Below are positions 1 to 9,712 of a DNA stretch of 64,000 nt, piece by piece; position 1 is the stretch's first letter, and every line of letters begins with the position of its first letter. The notes below the pieces were generated by a model that was not told the origin of the DNA, ran no database searches, and saw nothing but the letters and a program-made list of their open reading frames with translations. The stretch spans positions 124,001 through 188,000 of the forward strand of contig NZ_LR881183.1 in NCBI RefSeq assembly GCF_904067545.1. The letters run 5' to 3'. Made by a program: the position numbers and the translations under genes. The stretch is from Thermococcus camini (GTDB taxonomy: Archaea > Methanobacteriota_B > Thermococci > Thermococcales > Thermococcaceae).

Positions 1-321
1 TTTTCCCTTGACGTATCTGCTGTTGTAGAGCAGGCTGAGGACGATTCCCGCGAGGACTTTGAGGGTAACGCTGGTCACCACGAATATCCACGTCCACAGG
101 AAGGCGCTCCTGAATGTTTCGTCGCCAAGTATCCAGCGGAAGTTCTCCAGGCCGACGAACTGGAGCTGCGGGGCGTCCGGGGCCTGAACCGGGAAGTTGC
201 CGAGCTGGGCGTTGGTGAATGCAAGGTATATCGAGTATATTATCGGCCACAGGTTGAAAAACAGGAACGCTGCCATTCCAGGCAGGATTAGGAACAGAGC
301 AATGGTCGTGGTCTTTTTCAT
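1..321 (-). CDS. malF: Maltodextrin ABC transporter permease, MalF-type (partial, N-terminal part)
   Basis: The gene runs off the left edge, so only about the first 107 residues are visible. They begin MKKTTTIALFLILPGMAAFL, a first transmembrane helix, followed by the FTNAQLGNF loop and a second hydrophobic segment (WTWIFVVTSVTLKVLAGIVL). This is the usual N-terminus of MalF/UgpA-type inner-membrane permeases, which form the translocation channel with a MalG partner. The ATG is preceded by a good ribosome binding site (GGAGGGATTGG). It lies 39 bases behind the binding-protein gene on the same strand, so both are probably co-transcribed. The substrate (maltodextrin) is inferred from the neighbours. 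A permease is certain; the sugar is likely. Confidence 0.88.
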   Translation of the reverse strand, partial: MKKTTTIALFLILPGMAAFLFFNLWPIIYSIYLAFTNAQLGNFPVQAPDAPQLQFVGLENFRWILGDETFRSAFLWTWIFVVTSVTLKVLAGIVLSLLYNSRYVKGK

Positions 322-360
322 TCCAATCCCTCCAAAAAGGTATGAAAAAGGAGAAAGGCT

Positions 361-1704
<1,344 letters not shown>

Positions 1705-1736
1705 CTAATCACCCGCCTTGATTTTGGGTGATATAG

Positions 1737-1763
1737 TATCATCGACGGTGATATATATATCTT
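1737..1763 (-). promoter_or_regulatory. Promoter of malE with Thermococcales glycolytic motif (TGM)
   Basis: Positions 1737-1753 read TATCAT-CGACG-GTGATA, one base away from the TGM consensus TATCAC-N5-GTGATA bound by TrmBL1/Tgr. On the minus strand a TATA-like stretch (GATATATATATC, 1750-1761) precedes and partly overlaps it, so the motif lies at and just downstream of the TATA box. In Thermococcus kodakarensis that arrangement is associated with repression of sugar-catabolic genes when maltodextrin is absent. The regulator gene itself is 2 kb away at 3859. Confidence 0.75.
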
Positions 1764-1880
1764 GCGCTTCCTTGATCAGAGTTGTTGGCCGTGCACATAG
1801 TTAGTCCCCCATGAAAAAAGTGGACCACAGAGGACGGGTTGGGCTGTCTGCCCTTTCCATTCATCCCACGGAAGAAGACG

Positions 1881-3785
1881 TCATGACGTCGTCACATGGA
1901 AGGCGCAGTCCTCTGGTTCCATCGGGTACCTGATCTCCACCCTGACCCTTTCGTCCCCGAGAACCCTCTCGTATATCATCGTGCGCCCCTGGAACCTTAC
2001 AGGCACGAACTCGCCGAGCTGAAGTGCTCTGCTTTTTCTCCTAAGCTGTATCAGCCGTTTCGTGGTTTCGAAAATCTCAGTGTCCCACTTCCCCCGCTCC
2101 CATACCATGAACGCCCTCCCGGCACTTAGACCACCGCCCAGCCGGCCCCTGAGTCCGATTTCATCGCCGTAGAATATCGAAGGAATTCCCTTGTAGGTCA
2201 TCAGGAAGGCCAGGGCGCAGAGGTATCTCCTTTCATCGCCCACAAGATCAAGGAAGCGCTCGGTGTCGTGGTTGTCGAGGAAGTTGTACATGGCGTACTC
2301 CGCGGGGCCCAGGTGGGCGCTCAGCAGCTCCAGGCCGTTGAGGAACTCCCCCGCGTCGATTTCCCCCTCCACAAAGAACCTGAGAATGAGCTCGTATAGG
2401 GGGTAGTTCATGGTACCGTGGAATGCGTCGGGAACCCAGGGCCTGGGGTCATCCATGACCTCCCCAACGAGGTACGCCTCCTCTGGCATGGCCTTCCGCA
2501 TCTCCCTCCAGAGCTCCGGCGGAACGCCGTGGGCAACATCGAGACGCCAGCCGTCCGCTCCCCGCTCGAGCCAGTACTCCATCACCTCCAGAATGAACGT
2601 CCTTACCTCCTGGCTGTCGTGGTTTAGCCTCGGCATCAGCCACACCGAGTAGAAGCTCTCGTAGTTCCAGTCCAGGGATTTTATCAGGTGGTACCTCTCG
2701 GTCCATGGTTCTTCCGAATGCAGAATCCTCAGGAACTGCTCTGGAATGACGGGAAAGCCGGTTATGCGGTAGAACCTACGGTACTCACTTCCTTCTCCCG
2801 CCCTCACCACGTCCTGGAAGTACGGGTGGAAGAAACTCGTGTGGTGGAAAACCCCGTCGAGAATCAGCCTGCTGTCCCGCTTTTTGAGTTCCCCCACCAG
2901 CTTCCTGAAGACCCCCCATCCCCCGAGCTTTCTGTCAATCCTGAAGTAGTCGGTGACGTCGTAGCGGTGGTACGTCATGGACTCGAATATCGGGGTGAGG
3001 TAGAGCGCGTTTACGCCGAGTTCTTCGAGGTGTTCCAGCCGCTTTATTATTCCGGCCAAATCGCCCCCGTGGAAATCCCCCGCTCTGAGTCGCGTCCCCG
3101 GGGGCGTTCCGGGCAGGCCCCTCTCGAACCTGTCGGGCATTATCTGGTAGAAAACCCTCTCGTAGACCCAGCGGGGGGTTTCCGGGCGGTATGGAACGGC
3201 CCTGAATGGCCCCGTTTTCCTTATCACGCCTTCCCACGTCCGAACCTCGAAGGAGTACTCCAGTTCACCGTCTCCGGGCAGGACTACCTCGAAATACTCG
3301 AACAGTTCATCCCGGGCTTTTCTCCTCATCTCAACCATGCCCTCGCTTTTCGGGAGGACGAGGGTGGCCTTGGCGACTGTCCCCACTTTCGCCCTCAGGA
3401 GAACGTGGGTTCTCCCGGCAACGGTGTAAAGATAGGTCGCGCTCGGCGCGTGAAAGGGCCCGCCCCCACCGTTGATAACCGCGACGCTCGTTTCCCTTTC
3501 AAATTTGTACGAGAGCCTCCTGTAGGTCTTCCTCCAGGGGTTTTCGGGGTCGGGGGTAAACTCGCCGTCGATGGAGAACGCGTAGTGCCAGACTCCCTCC
3601 GGTAGCTTCACAACCCTCCTCCAGCGGCCTTTTTCCTTCCTCATCCGGAAGGAGCCTTCGTTGAACGCGTTGAAGCTCCCGAGCAGGTACGCGTACCTGT
3701 TTTCCGGTTTCGCTGAAATCGAGAACTCAACGACCGCGACCCTTCCGAACTTCTCGTCCGGTTCGAACCCGAAAATTTTATACAC
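1881..3785 (-). CDS. GH13 pullulan hydrolase / neopullulanase-like enzyme (cytoplasmic)
   Basis: A 634-residue alpha-glucan hydrolase with an N-terminal beta domain (early residues YAYLLGSFNAFNEG), a second beta domain and a GH13 barrel. The four GH13 regions are visible: DGVFHH (about 310-315), GWRLDVA with nucleophile Asp416, GEVMDD with acid/base Glu442, and NFLDNHDTER with Asp507. The family cleaves alpha-1,4 and, in related Thermococcus/Pyrococcus enzymes, alpha-1,6 links of pullulan and cyclodextrins. There is no signal peptide, which suggests action on imported oligosaccharides. I chose the GTG at 3783-3785 (protein starts MYKIFGF) because GGTGA lies five bases upstream; a GTG at 3806 would add seven residues but has no ribosome binding site. 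The family assignment is firm, the exact substrate is not. Confidence 0.9.
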   Translation of the reverse strand: MYKIFGFEPDEKFGRVAVVEFSISAKPENRYAYLLGSFNAFNEGSFRMRKEKGRWRRVVKLPEGVWHYAFSIDGEFTPDPENPWRKTYRRLSYKFERETSVAVINGGGGPFHAPSATYLYTVAGRTHVLLRAKVGTVAKATLVLPKSEGMVEMRRKARDELFEYFEVVLPGDGELEYSFEVRTWEGVIRKTGPFRAVPYRPETPRWVYERVFYQIMPDRFERGLPGTPPGTRLRAGDFHGGDLAGIIKRLEHLEELGVNALYLTPIFESMTYHRYDVTDYFRIDRKLGGWGVFRKLVGELKKRDSRLILDGVFHHTSFFHPYFQDVVRAGEGSEYRRFYRITGFPVIPEQFLRILHSEEPWTERYHLIKSLDWNYESFYSVWLMPRLNHDSQEVRTFILEVMEYWLERGADGWRLDVAHGVPPELWREMRKAMPEEAYLVGEVMDDPRPWVPDAFHGTMNYPLYELILRFFVEGEIDAGEFLNGLELLSAHLGPAEYAMYNFLDNHDTERFLDLVGDERRYLCALAFLMTYKGIPSIFYGDEIGLRGRLGGGLSAGRAFMVWERGKWDTEIFETTKRLIQLRRKSRALQLGEFVPVRFQGRTMIYERVLGDERVRVEIRYPMEPEDCAFHVTTS

Positions 3786-3858
3786 TTTCCTCACCCAAGA
3801 TATCACCAGTGATGAATAAACTATCGCGAGTGAAACTTAAAAGATTGGAGGTTTTGGT

Positions 3859-4881
3859 ATGAACGAAGAGGAAATAGTTGAAAAGCTTCAGAAGCTCGGT
3901 CTCACGAAGTACGAGAGTTTAGCTTACATAACGCTCCTCAAACTCGGCCCGAGCAAGGCTACGGACATAACGAAGGAGAGCGGTATTCCCCACACGAGGG
4001 TTTACGACGTCCTCAGTTCCCTCCACAGGAAGGGATTTGTTGACGTCATGCAGGGCTCCCCCCGTCTGTACAAGCCTGTCAACCCTGAGGTTGTTCTGGA
4101 GAAAATAAAGGAGGACTTCATAGAGGACGTTGAGAACCTCAAGGTAGCCTTCCTTGAACTCTACCGCGAGGTTCACGGCGAGGATTTACCGGAGATATGG
4201 ACCATCCAGGGCTTTGAAAACACCGTTGAGCGCGCGGAGTACGTGATAAGGACCGCCAAGCACGAGGTTCTGATAAACACTCCCTTTGAGTTCCTCAAGC
4301 TGCTCAAGAGCGAGATACGCGCGAGGAAGGACATAGTCTTCGTCATAATCAGCAACTTCGATGAGATACCAGACTGGCTCAAAGGGAACAACATAATCCT
4401 CGCGAGAAGTGGAGGTGCGCCATGGCTCATGGCCAGCTGGATAATCGGCGACATCGACTACGCCCTGTTCTTCGGGGCCCTGCCAAAGGACAAGAGGAGG
4501 GAGAAGTTCTACTCCTTCTGGGCCAAGAGCCCCAAGATAATTCAGAACTACATGCACTGGTTCTACACCATCTATCTCGACAACAGCGAGATAATCAAAC
4601 CCCTCAACTACGCCACGGCACCGAAGCCCCTCTCCCTCGTCAACATTAGGACGCTCATAACCGTCCTCAAGTACGTCGAGCTGCCGAGGAAGATTGAGGT
4701 CATCGGAAGGCTCGTTGACACGAAGGAGCCGGTGACCCTGGACGGGGAGATAACCGAATACGAGTACACCCCGCTCACCGCCAACATAACCGTGAATGCC
4801 AGCGGAAAGGAATGGAAGATCGGCGGCATCGGCAGCTACTTCGAGGACGTCGAGGGCGAGAAGTTCATCCTCCTCGATTGA
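3859..4881 (+). CDS. trmBL1: TrmB-family sugar-sensing regulator TrmBL1 / Tgr
   Basis: A 340-residue transcription regulator. Residues about 12-75 form a TrmB winged helix (LGLTKYESLAYITLLKLG, TRVYDVLSSLHRKGFV). The rest is the TrmB C-terminal sugar-binding region. In Pyrococcus and T. kodakarensis this protein recognises TATCAC-N5-GTGATA sites, represses maltodextrin uptake and glycolytic genes and activates gluconeogenic genes. Divergent position from the pullulan hydrolase and nearness to malE fit TrmBL1/Tgr rather than another TrmB paralogue. The SD GGAGG lies seven bases before the ATG. Two near-consensus TGMs in the same window (1737 and 22578) support the call. Confidence 0.9.
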   Translation: MNEEEIVEKLQKLGLTKYESLAYITLLKLGPSKATDITKESGIPHTRVYDVLSSLHRKGFVDVMQGSPRLYKPVNPEVVLEKIKEDFIEDVENLKVAFLELYREVHGEDLPEIWTIQGFENTVERAEYVIRTAKHEVLINTPFEFLKLLKSEIRARKDIVFVIISNFDEIPDWLKGNNIILARSGGAPWLMASWIIGDIDYALFFGALPKDKRREKFYSFWAKSPKIIQNYMHWFYTIYLDNSEIIKPLNYATAPKPLSLVNIRTLITVLKYVELPRKIEVIGRLVDTKEPVTLDGEITEYEYTPLTANITVNASGKEWKIGGIGSYFEDVEGEKFILLD

Positions 4882-4937
4882 ACGGTTCTTTTCCTTCTTC
4901 ATCTCCCATCCACTGGTTCATCAGGTAGGTGATGTCA

Positions 4938-6287
4938 ATGCGGATTCTTATCCTTGGGTTTGAGTATTTGCCCGTTAAGGTTGGCGGCCTCGCCGAGGCA
5001 GTAACCAGCATAGCGGAGGGTTTAGTCAAGCTTGGTAACGAGGTCGTCGTTTTCACTCCCGACCACGGGAAGAACCTCGGCGAAGTCTCTGGCTCCTTCA
5101 GGGTCTCGACCTTTGGGGGAGAGGTCCCTGTAACAGTCAGAAAGCGCGAGCAGAACGGCGTTACTGTCTACTCCCTCGGAGGGGGACTCCTTAGTGAGAA
5201 GGATGTCTACGGCCCGGGCTGGGAGGCCCTATTACGAAAAACCGTCCTCTTTGGAAAGGCCAGTGTGGGACTTATGAACGGGCTGATTGAAACTTTTAAG
5301 CCGGACGTAATCCACGCCCACGACTGGCACACGGTCTTTGCCCTCGGCCTTTTGAAGAAGTACTTCGGTATAAGGAGTGTCTTCACCGTCCACAGGCTCA
5401 ACAAGGCGAAAATTCCAGCCCACTACTTCCACGATGCAAATCTACCTGAGCTGGCACCGTATCCCGAGATAGACCCCGAGCACACCGCCGGATACATAGC
5501 GGATGCCGTAACGACCGTCAGCAGGAGCTATCTGTGGGAGGAATGGGGGTTCTTCAGGCACTTCGAGGGCAAGGCTACTCACGTCTTCAACGGCATAGAC
5601 TGCTCCTTCTGGAACGAGGAGCTCATGGAGACGAATGACCTGCCCAGGGAGGAAAGGCGGAGGCTTGTTCTGGAGCGCTTCGGCCTGAGCGATGGGAAGG
5701 CCTTCATGTTCATAGGGCGCTTTGACAGGGCCCAGAAGGGCGTTGATACGCTCCTGAGGGCAATAGAGGTTTTATCCAGTGACCCCGCCTTTAAGGATAT
5801 GCGCTTCATAATCATCGGCAAGGGCGATCCGGAGCTTGAGGCCTGGGCCAGAGCCGTGGGAAACCGCTTCTCCGAGAACGTCAGGGTGATTACCGAGCTC
5901 CTCAGCAGAGAGACCGTCAGAGAGCTCTACGGCTCGGTGGACTTTGTTATAATTCCCTCCTACTTCGAGCCCTTCGGTCTAGTCCAGCTTGAAGCCATGT
6001 GCCTTGGAGCGATACCCATAGGCAGCGCCGTTGGAGGTATAAAAGACACGGTGATAGACATCAACTCCGGCCAGAACGCCACCGGGATCCTCGTCCCGCC
6101 GAGGGATGCCTTTGCCCTAGCCAGGGCAATGGTGTTTGCCAAGGAGCTGGACGAAGAGACATTGAGAAAGCTCCGTGAGAACGGAAAGAGGAGGGCAAGG
6201 GGGGACTTCACGTGGGAGAACGCCTGCAGAAGATACATGAGGGTTTACGAGGGCGCCGTTGACAAGGCGGTTCCCTTCCTCCTTTGA
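4938..6287 (+). CDS. glgA: Glycogen synthase (GT5, Pyrococcus type)
   Basis: A 449-residue GT-B glycosyltransferase that extends alpha-1,4-glucan from nucleotide-activated glucose. The N-terminal KVGGLAEAVTSIAEGL is the GT5 nucleotide-sugar loop. HAHDWHTVFALGLLKKYFG, VFTVHRLNKAKIPAHYF and SYFEPFGLVQLEAMCLGAIP (with the conserved Glu pair) are GT5 motifs, and the whole protein closely matches the short archaeal glycogen synthases of Pyrococcus (about 440 residues, much shorter than bacterial GlgA). I use the ATG at 4938 because GGTGAT (4928-4933) is correctly spaced from it. It sits beside the glucan-import genes and regulator, so storage and uptake of glucans are encoded together. There is no TGM directly in front of it. 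Confidence 0.92.
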   Translation: MRILILGFEYLPVKVGGLAEAVTSIAEGLVKLGNEVVVFTPDHGKNLGEVSGSFRVSTFGGEVPVTVRKREQNGVTVYSLGGGLLSEKDVYGPGWEALLRKTVLFGKASVGLMNGLIETFKPDVIHAHDWHTVFALGLLKKYFGIRSVFTVHRLNKAKIPAHYFHDANLPELAPYPEIDPEHTAGYIADAVTTVSRSYLWEEWGFFRHFEGKATHVFNGIDCSFWNEELMETNDLPREERRRLVLERFGLSDGKAFMFIGRFDRAQKGVDTLLRAIEVLSSDPAFKDMRFIIIGKGDPELEAWARAVGNRFSENVRVITELLSRETVRELYGSVDFVIIPSYFEPFGLVQLEAMCLGAIPIGSAVGGIKDTVIDINSGQNATGILVPPRDAFALARAMVFAKELDEETLRKLRENGKRRARGDFTWENACRRYMRVYEGAVDKAVPFLL

Positions 6288-6344
6288 GGTTTCCATTTTT
6301 TGCTAACTTGCTTATTGAGTAACTAAAATCTGAATAGAAAATTC

Positions 6345-6391
6345 TTTTAAATACTCTTCTGGACAGACCATAGTGTTACTGTATGGAGGTG
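6345..6391 (+). promoter_or_regulatory. Promoter and ribosome binding site of the orphan binding protein gene
   Basis: TTTTAAATA at 6345-6353 is a strong archaeal TATA box, about 45 bases before the start codon, and GGAGGTG at 6385-6391 is a strong ribosome binding site six bases before the ATG at 6398. This indicates an independently transcribed gene rather than a continuation of glgA. Confidence 0.6.
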
Positions 6392-6397
6392 GAATAA

Positions 6398-9265
6398 ATG
6401 AAACGGTTCGCCGCGGTGTTGATGGTTCTGCTGTTGGCCGCTGCTGCCGTGCCTGGGGTGCGGGCAAAGGCGGTCTCAAGGGACGTCTATTACGGAGCCA
6501 ACGCCCTTGGACTAACTTACTACACGCCGGAGAGCCTGGCGCCGATGTTCAACTGGACCACCAAGGAGATCGGTTACCTCCTGCTCATGACCCAGTACAC
6601 TGACCCGGCTACCAACGCCACCGTCGTCATCAACAGTGCCGACCAGTACTGGGATCTTCAGAGGCTTGGACTGGCGATGGGACTGATGGACAGTGTCAGG
6701 ATTTTCCTCGTCGAAAACTGGGAGTTCTACCCGGTCAACAAACAAAGGGTTACCGACATCATCAGCGACCCGAGTGTTGGTATCGCCAGCAGGTGGAGCA
6801 TAATGAGCGCCAAGACTCCAGACAAGCACCTAAGAGTGGGTCAGTCTGCTTCGATTGGGTCACTCTTTGCGGATTCGTTCAATCCCGTTGGGGGGATTAC
6901 GGACTATTACGGTGAAAAGGTCTGGAACCTCATCCATGACACCGGTGGAACCATCAACTTCGACGGTCTCTACGTCCCGTACAGGTGCAAGTGGACCCTC
7001 GAGAAGGGTAATTTCGTCGTCCCGAACAACGCCGTGATTTACAATCAAACAAGGGGCTGGATTGCAGCTCATGCCGGCGAGACGGCTAACGTCAAGGTCA
7101 CCGTCACCTGTGACATGGGTGAGTGGCAGAACGGCGTGAAGATGACCGTTGACGACATCAAGAACTACATAGCCTTCTACTACACCTGGGCTTTTATTGA
7201 TGTCTCCCATGACCCGTATTACGACAGCTCTCTCAGTGACACGGCCGCCAAATACCGGACCTACCTCGGCTTCCAGTTCACTGACAACGGTTACGTGGTT
7301 TACGGTAACTACGTCCACCCGTTCGCGGACGACGTTACCGCTGGCAACTACATCATCTACCCGAGCATGCCGTGGGAGATGTACTGGGCCATGGGAGAGC
7401 TGGTGGCCAATGGGGGTGCTTATGGAATCACTCGCAGGTACTCCTTCAGTAGCAGCGGTGAGAACCTCGTGCAGCTCGACCTCCTCACCAAGCAGCACGT
7501 CGATGACCTCGCCAAGGTTCTTCAGGCCATCTCCTCCAGCGGGGCCATGAGCACGTTCCCGGGCATCGACTGGAGTGCGGCCACGTCGAGGATAAATGCT
7601 GACCTGGACTTCTATTCCACCTACGACCACTTCGTTATCAGCAACGGTCCGTACATTCTTGACATGTACTCCCCGGAGAACCTCTACCTCAAGCTCGTCA
7701 AGTTCAATGGTCAGAGGAGCACCTTCAATAATGATCCAATGCTCCCGAAGGATGGTTATGCCGACGTTATAGAGTACCAGGGTGTCCAGAACGAAGATAC
7801 CCTTCTCCTCCTGGTTGCTGAAGGCGAGTTCGACATTGGACTCTTCGCCTTTGGCGCCAACAAGTACCAGGGCCTTAGTCCAGACCTCCTGTCCAACCTT
7901 AGTCTTTATAATGTGGCTTCTTCCTCCGTTGATCTGACCCTCAACCCCTACCATGACCCGGACAAAGATGCTCCTATCGTGACCCTTGATACCGGGATCT
8001 ACTTCAATCCCTTCGCGGTCAGGGAGATACGCTTTGCCCTCAACTACCTCGTGAGCCGCAGGTACATAGTTGATAATATCTTCCATGGTGGGGCTGCCCC
8101 GGCCCTTAGCGGCATCACCCCGAGCGATCCTGCCTCCAAATACTTCACCCCTGTCTACCGCGCCCTCGGACTCACTGAGGAGGGGGACTTCAACTACGCC
8201 ATGAGACTCATCGACGAGGGAATGAAGAATGCTATGGAGCAGGTCGCCAGGTACGGCCACATCCTTGAGAAGAGGGACGATGGTTTCTGGTACTTTGACG
8301 GCCAGCCGGTTGAGGTTAAGTTCGTTATCCGTACCGAGGATGAGAAGAAGGACATTGGTCTGTACGTCTCTGATTTAATCGAAAACTACATGGGGTTCAA
8401 GGTTGATAGGATGCTTCTTGACAGGCAGAAGGCGAGTGAGATTGTTTTCAGGAAGCCGATTAGCAATTACGAGTGGAATCTCTACACTGGTGGTTGGGGT
8501 GCTGGTGGTCTTGGAAGCATGTACCCTGACTGGCAGATTTACTACTGGTACTCACCGCTCGGCTACTACCCGAACTTCCAGGACCCCAGGCACCAGCCTG
8601 AGGTTAATGTAGGCGACGTCCTGAAGGCCATTGGGAAGCAGTACGCTAGTATTGGCTCGTATTCCCAGGCCGTTCAGAACGCCGGCAGGGTTTTCTTTGT
8701 GTTCAACAACCTGGGCAGTCCAGACGCCTTTTCGACGGCGCAGTACATGTCCCGTACACTCCCCCTGGACGTCCGTACTGTTTCCAGACTGTCAGGGGAG
8801 TTCTCCATGGAAGAGGCCCTCAAGGGAGACGTGGTTATATCCGTTGGCGGGCCTCTGGTCAACGAGGTGACCGCAGAGTACGAGAACCTGGCCCTCGTTC
8901 ATATGGAGATCGGTAACGGCAACATAACCATAGTTTCGCCGCAGGGGAACTTTGTATGGCTGGTTCCCAACCCGTGGTGGAACGTTACCCGGGGATACTT
9001 CATAATCCAGTTCTTCAATGACAGAACCACCGGGGCCCTGGTCGTAACCATCTATGGCACCGATGCAGACAGCACCGCCGCGGGAACGTACTACTTCCTC
9101 ACCCACGTCTATCAGAACCTCGACGCCTATGGGGACATCAACTACCTCGTGGGCCTTTGGAGCGACACCGAGTTCGGTTCGGATATACCCCTTCCAGGTT
9201 CAAGCCAAGGCGACACCAGCGGATTCAGCGCGGGCGACGACATTACAATAGTCGCTATGGGGTGA
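6398..9265 (+). CDS. Family 5 extracellular solute-binding-like protein with S-layer-type C-terminal domain
   Basis: A 955-residue secreted protein. A signal peptide (MKRFAAVLMVLLLAAAAVPG) has no lipobox. Residues about 30-800 look like an oligopeptide/dipeptide (SBP_bac_5) binding protein, with stretches such as VREIRFALNYLVSRRYIVDN and DVIEYQGVQNEDTLLLLVAEG. The last approximately 130 residues are different: NPWWNVTRGYFIIQF, VTIYGTDADSTAAGTYYFL, NYLVGLWSD and SGFSAGDDITIV match the ends of the proteins at 42333 and 45694 and resemble archaeal S-layer C-terminal domains. No permease or ATPase gene is adjacent, so it is an orphan binding protein or a surface protein using this fold. Ligand unknown. 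Confidence 0.8.
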   Translation: MKRFAAVLMVLLLAAAAVPGVRAKAVSRDVYYGANALGLTYYTPESLAPMFNWTTKEIGYLLLMTQYTDPATNATVVINSADQYWDLQRLGLAMGLMDSVRIFLVENWEFYPVNKQRVTDIISDPSVGIASRWSIMSAKTPDKHLRVGQSASIGSLFADSFNPVGGITDYYGEKVWNLIHDTGGTINFDGLYVPYRCKWTLEKGNFVVPNNAVIYNQTRGWIAAHAGETANVKVTVTCDMGEWQNGVKMTVDDIKNYIAFYYTWAFIDVSHDPYYDSSLSDTAAKYRTYLGFQFTDNGYVVYGNYVHPFADDVTAGNYIIYPSMPWEMYWAMGELVANGGAYGITRRYSFSSSGENLVQLDLLTKQHVDDLAKVLQAISSSGAMSTFPGIDWSAATSRINADLDFYSTYDHFVISNGPYILDMYSPENLYLKLVKFNGQRSTFNNDPMLPKDGYADVIEYQGVQNEDTLLLLVAEGEFDIGLFAFGANKYQGLSPDLLSNLSLYNVASSSVDLTLNPYHDPDKDAPIVTLDTGIYFNPFAVREIRFALNYLVSRRYIVDNIFHGGAAPALSGITPSDPASKYFTPVYRALGLTEEGDFNYAMRLIDEGMKNAMEQVARYGHILEKRDDGFWYFDGQPVEVKFVIRTEDEKKDIGLYVSDLIENYMGFKVDRMLLDRQKASEIVFRKPISNYEWNLYTGGWGAGGLGSMYPDWQIYYWYSPLGYYPNFQDPRHQPEVNVGDVLKAIGKQYASIGSYSQAVQNAGRVFFVFNNLGSPDAFSTAQYMSRTLPLDVRTVSRLSGEFSMEEALKGDVVISVGGPLVNEVTAEYENLALVHMEIGNGNITIVSPQGNFVWLVPNPWWNVTRGYFIIQFFNDRTTGALVVTIYGTDADSTAAGTYYFLTHVYQNLDAYGDINYLVGLWSDTEFGSDIPLPGSSQGDTSGFSAGDDITIVAMG

Positions 9266-9276
9266 TTCTTTCCCTT

Positions 9277-9645
9277 TTATTTCCACCCGTAATCAGCTAA
9301 GAACTTTCTTTTCAGTCTTTTTATCGTTCCAGAGACGCCTAGGGTTCTGAAAATGGCCCTTGAGCCGTTTATATGGGTGACCAGCGTCAGGGCGAAGCGA
9401 AGCTCCTCCACGTGCTTCCTGTCAACCCTTACGATTCCTGTCTGGCTCTTTTCATCAAAGCGGATGAACCAGGGTTTGGCCTTGGCGGAGCCTAGGGTTC
9501 CGAGGGCGGAAAGGCTCGCGTCCCATATGGCCCTCTTTACTTCCTCCTTCTTAAACGGTCTCTCCCCGATGACCTGAAAGGCTATGTAGCGGCGCTTGTC
9601 CCTCAGGGTAGGTGGTAAATACTTCGGTTTCTCCCTCATAGGCAT
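9277..9645 (-). CDS. rnp2: Ribonuclease P protein component 2 (Pop5/Rnp2)
   Basis: A 122-residue subunit of archaeal RNase P, which together with Rpp30 helps the catalytic RNA cut tRNA 5' leaders. [56 protein letters not shown] and the basic tail [13 protein letters not shown] are characteristic of the Pop5 family and of the expected length. A TTG seven codons upstream is possible, but TTTAAAAAGG (about 9668-9677) on the minus strand would start transcription near 9648, favouring a nearly leaderless ATG at 9645 (or 9639). The same AT stretch also serves the divergent radical SAM gene. The gene ends 11 bases from the convergent upstream gene. Confidence 0.9.
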   Translation of the reverse strand: MPMREKPKYLPPTLRDKRRYIAFQVIGERPFKKEEVKRAIWDASLSALGTLGSAKAKPWFIRFDEKSQTGIVRVDRKHVEELRFALTLVTHINGSRAIFRTLGVSGTIKRLKRKFLADYGWK

Positions 9646-9712
9646 CTGCTCAACTTTGTCCGCCAACCTTTTTAAATCCCTTGCCCCGTGTAGGGTTAGC
9701 GAGGTGAGTTGG

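Noticed and set aside
1877-1890. Perfect 14-bp palindrome GACGTCATGACGTC at the 3' end of the pullulan hydrolase gene
   Set aside because: It covers the last codons and the stop; a single copy in a coding end is best treated as chance, although it could form a small hairpin.
6860-8260. 466-codon minus-strand open frame inside the orphan binding protein gene
   Set aside because: Shadow of the plus-strand gene caused by GC-rich third codon positions; no domain or start signal.
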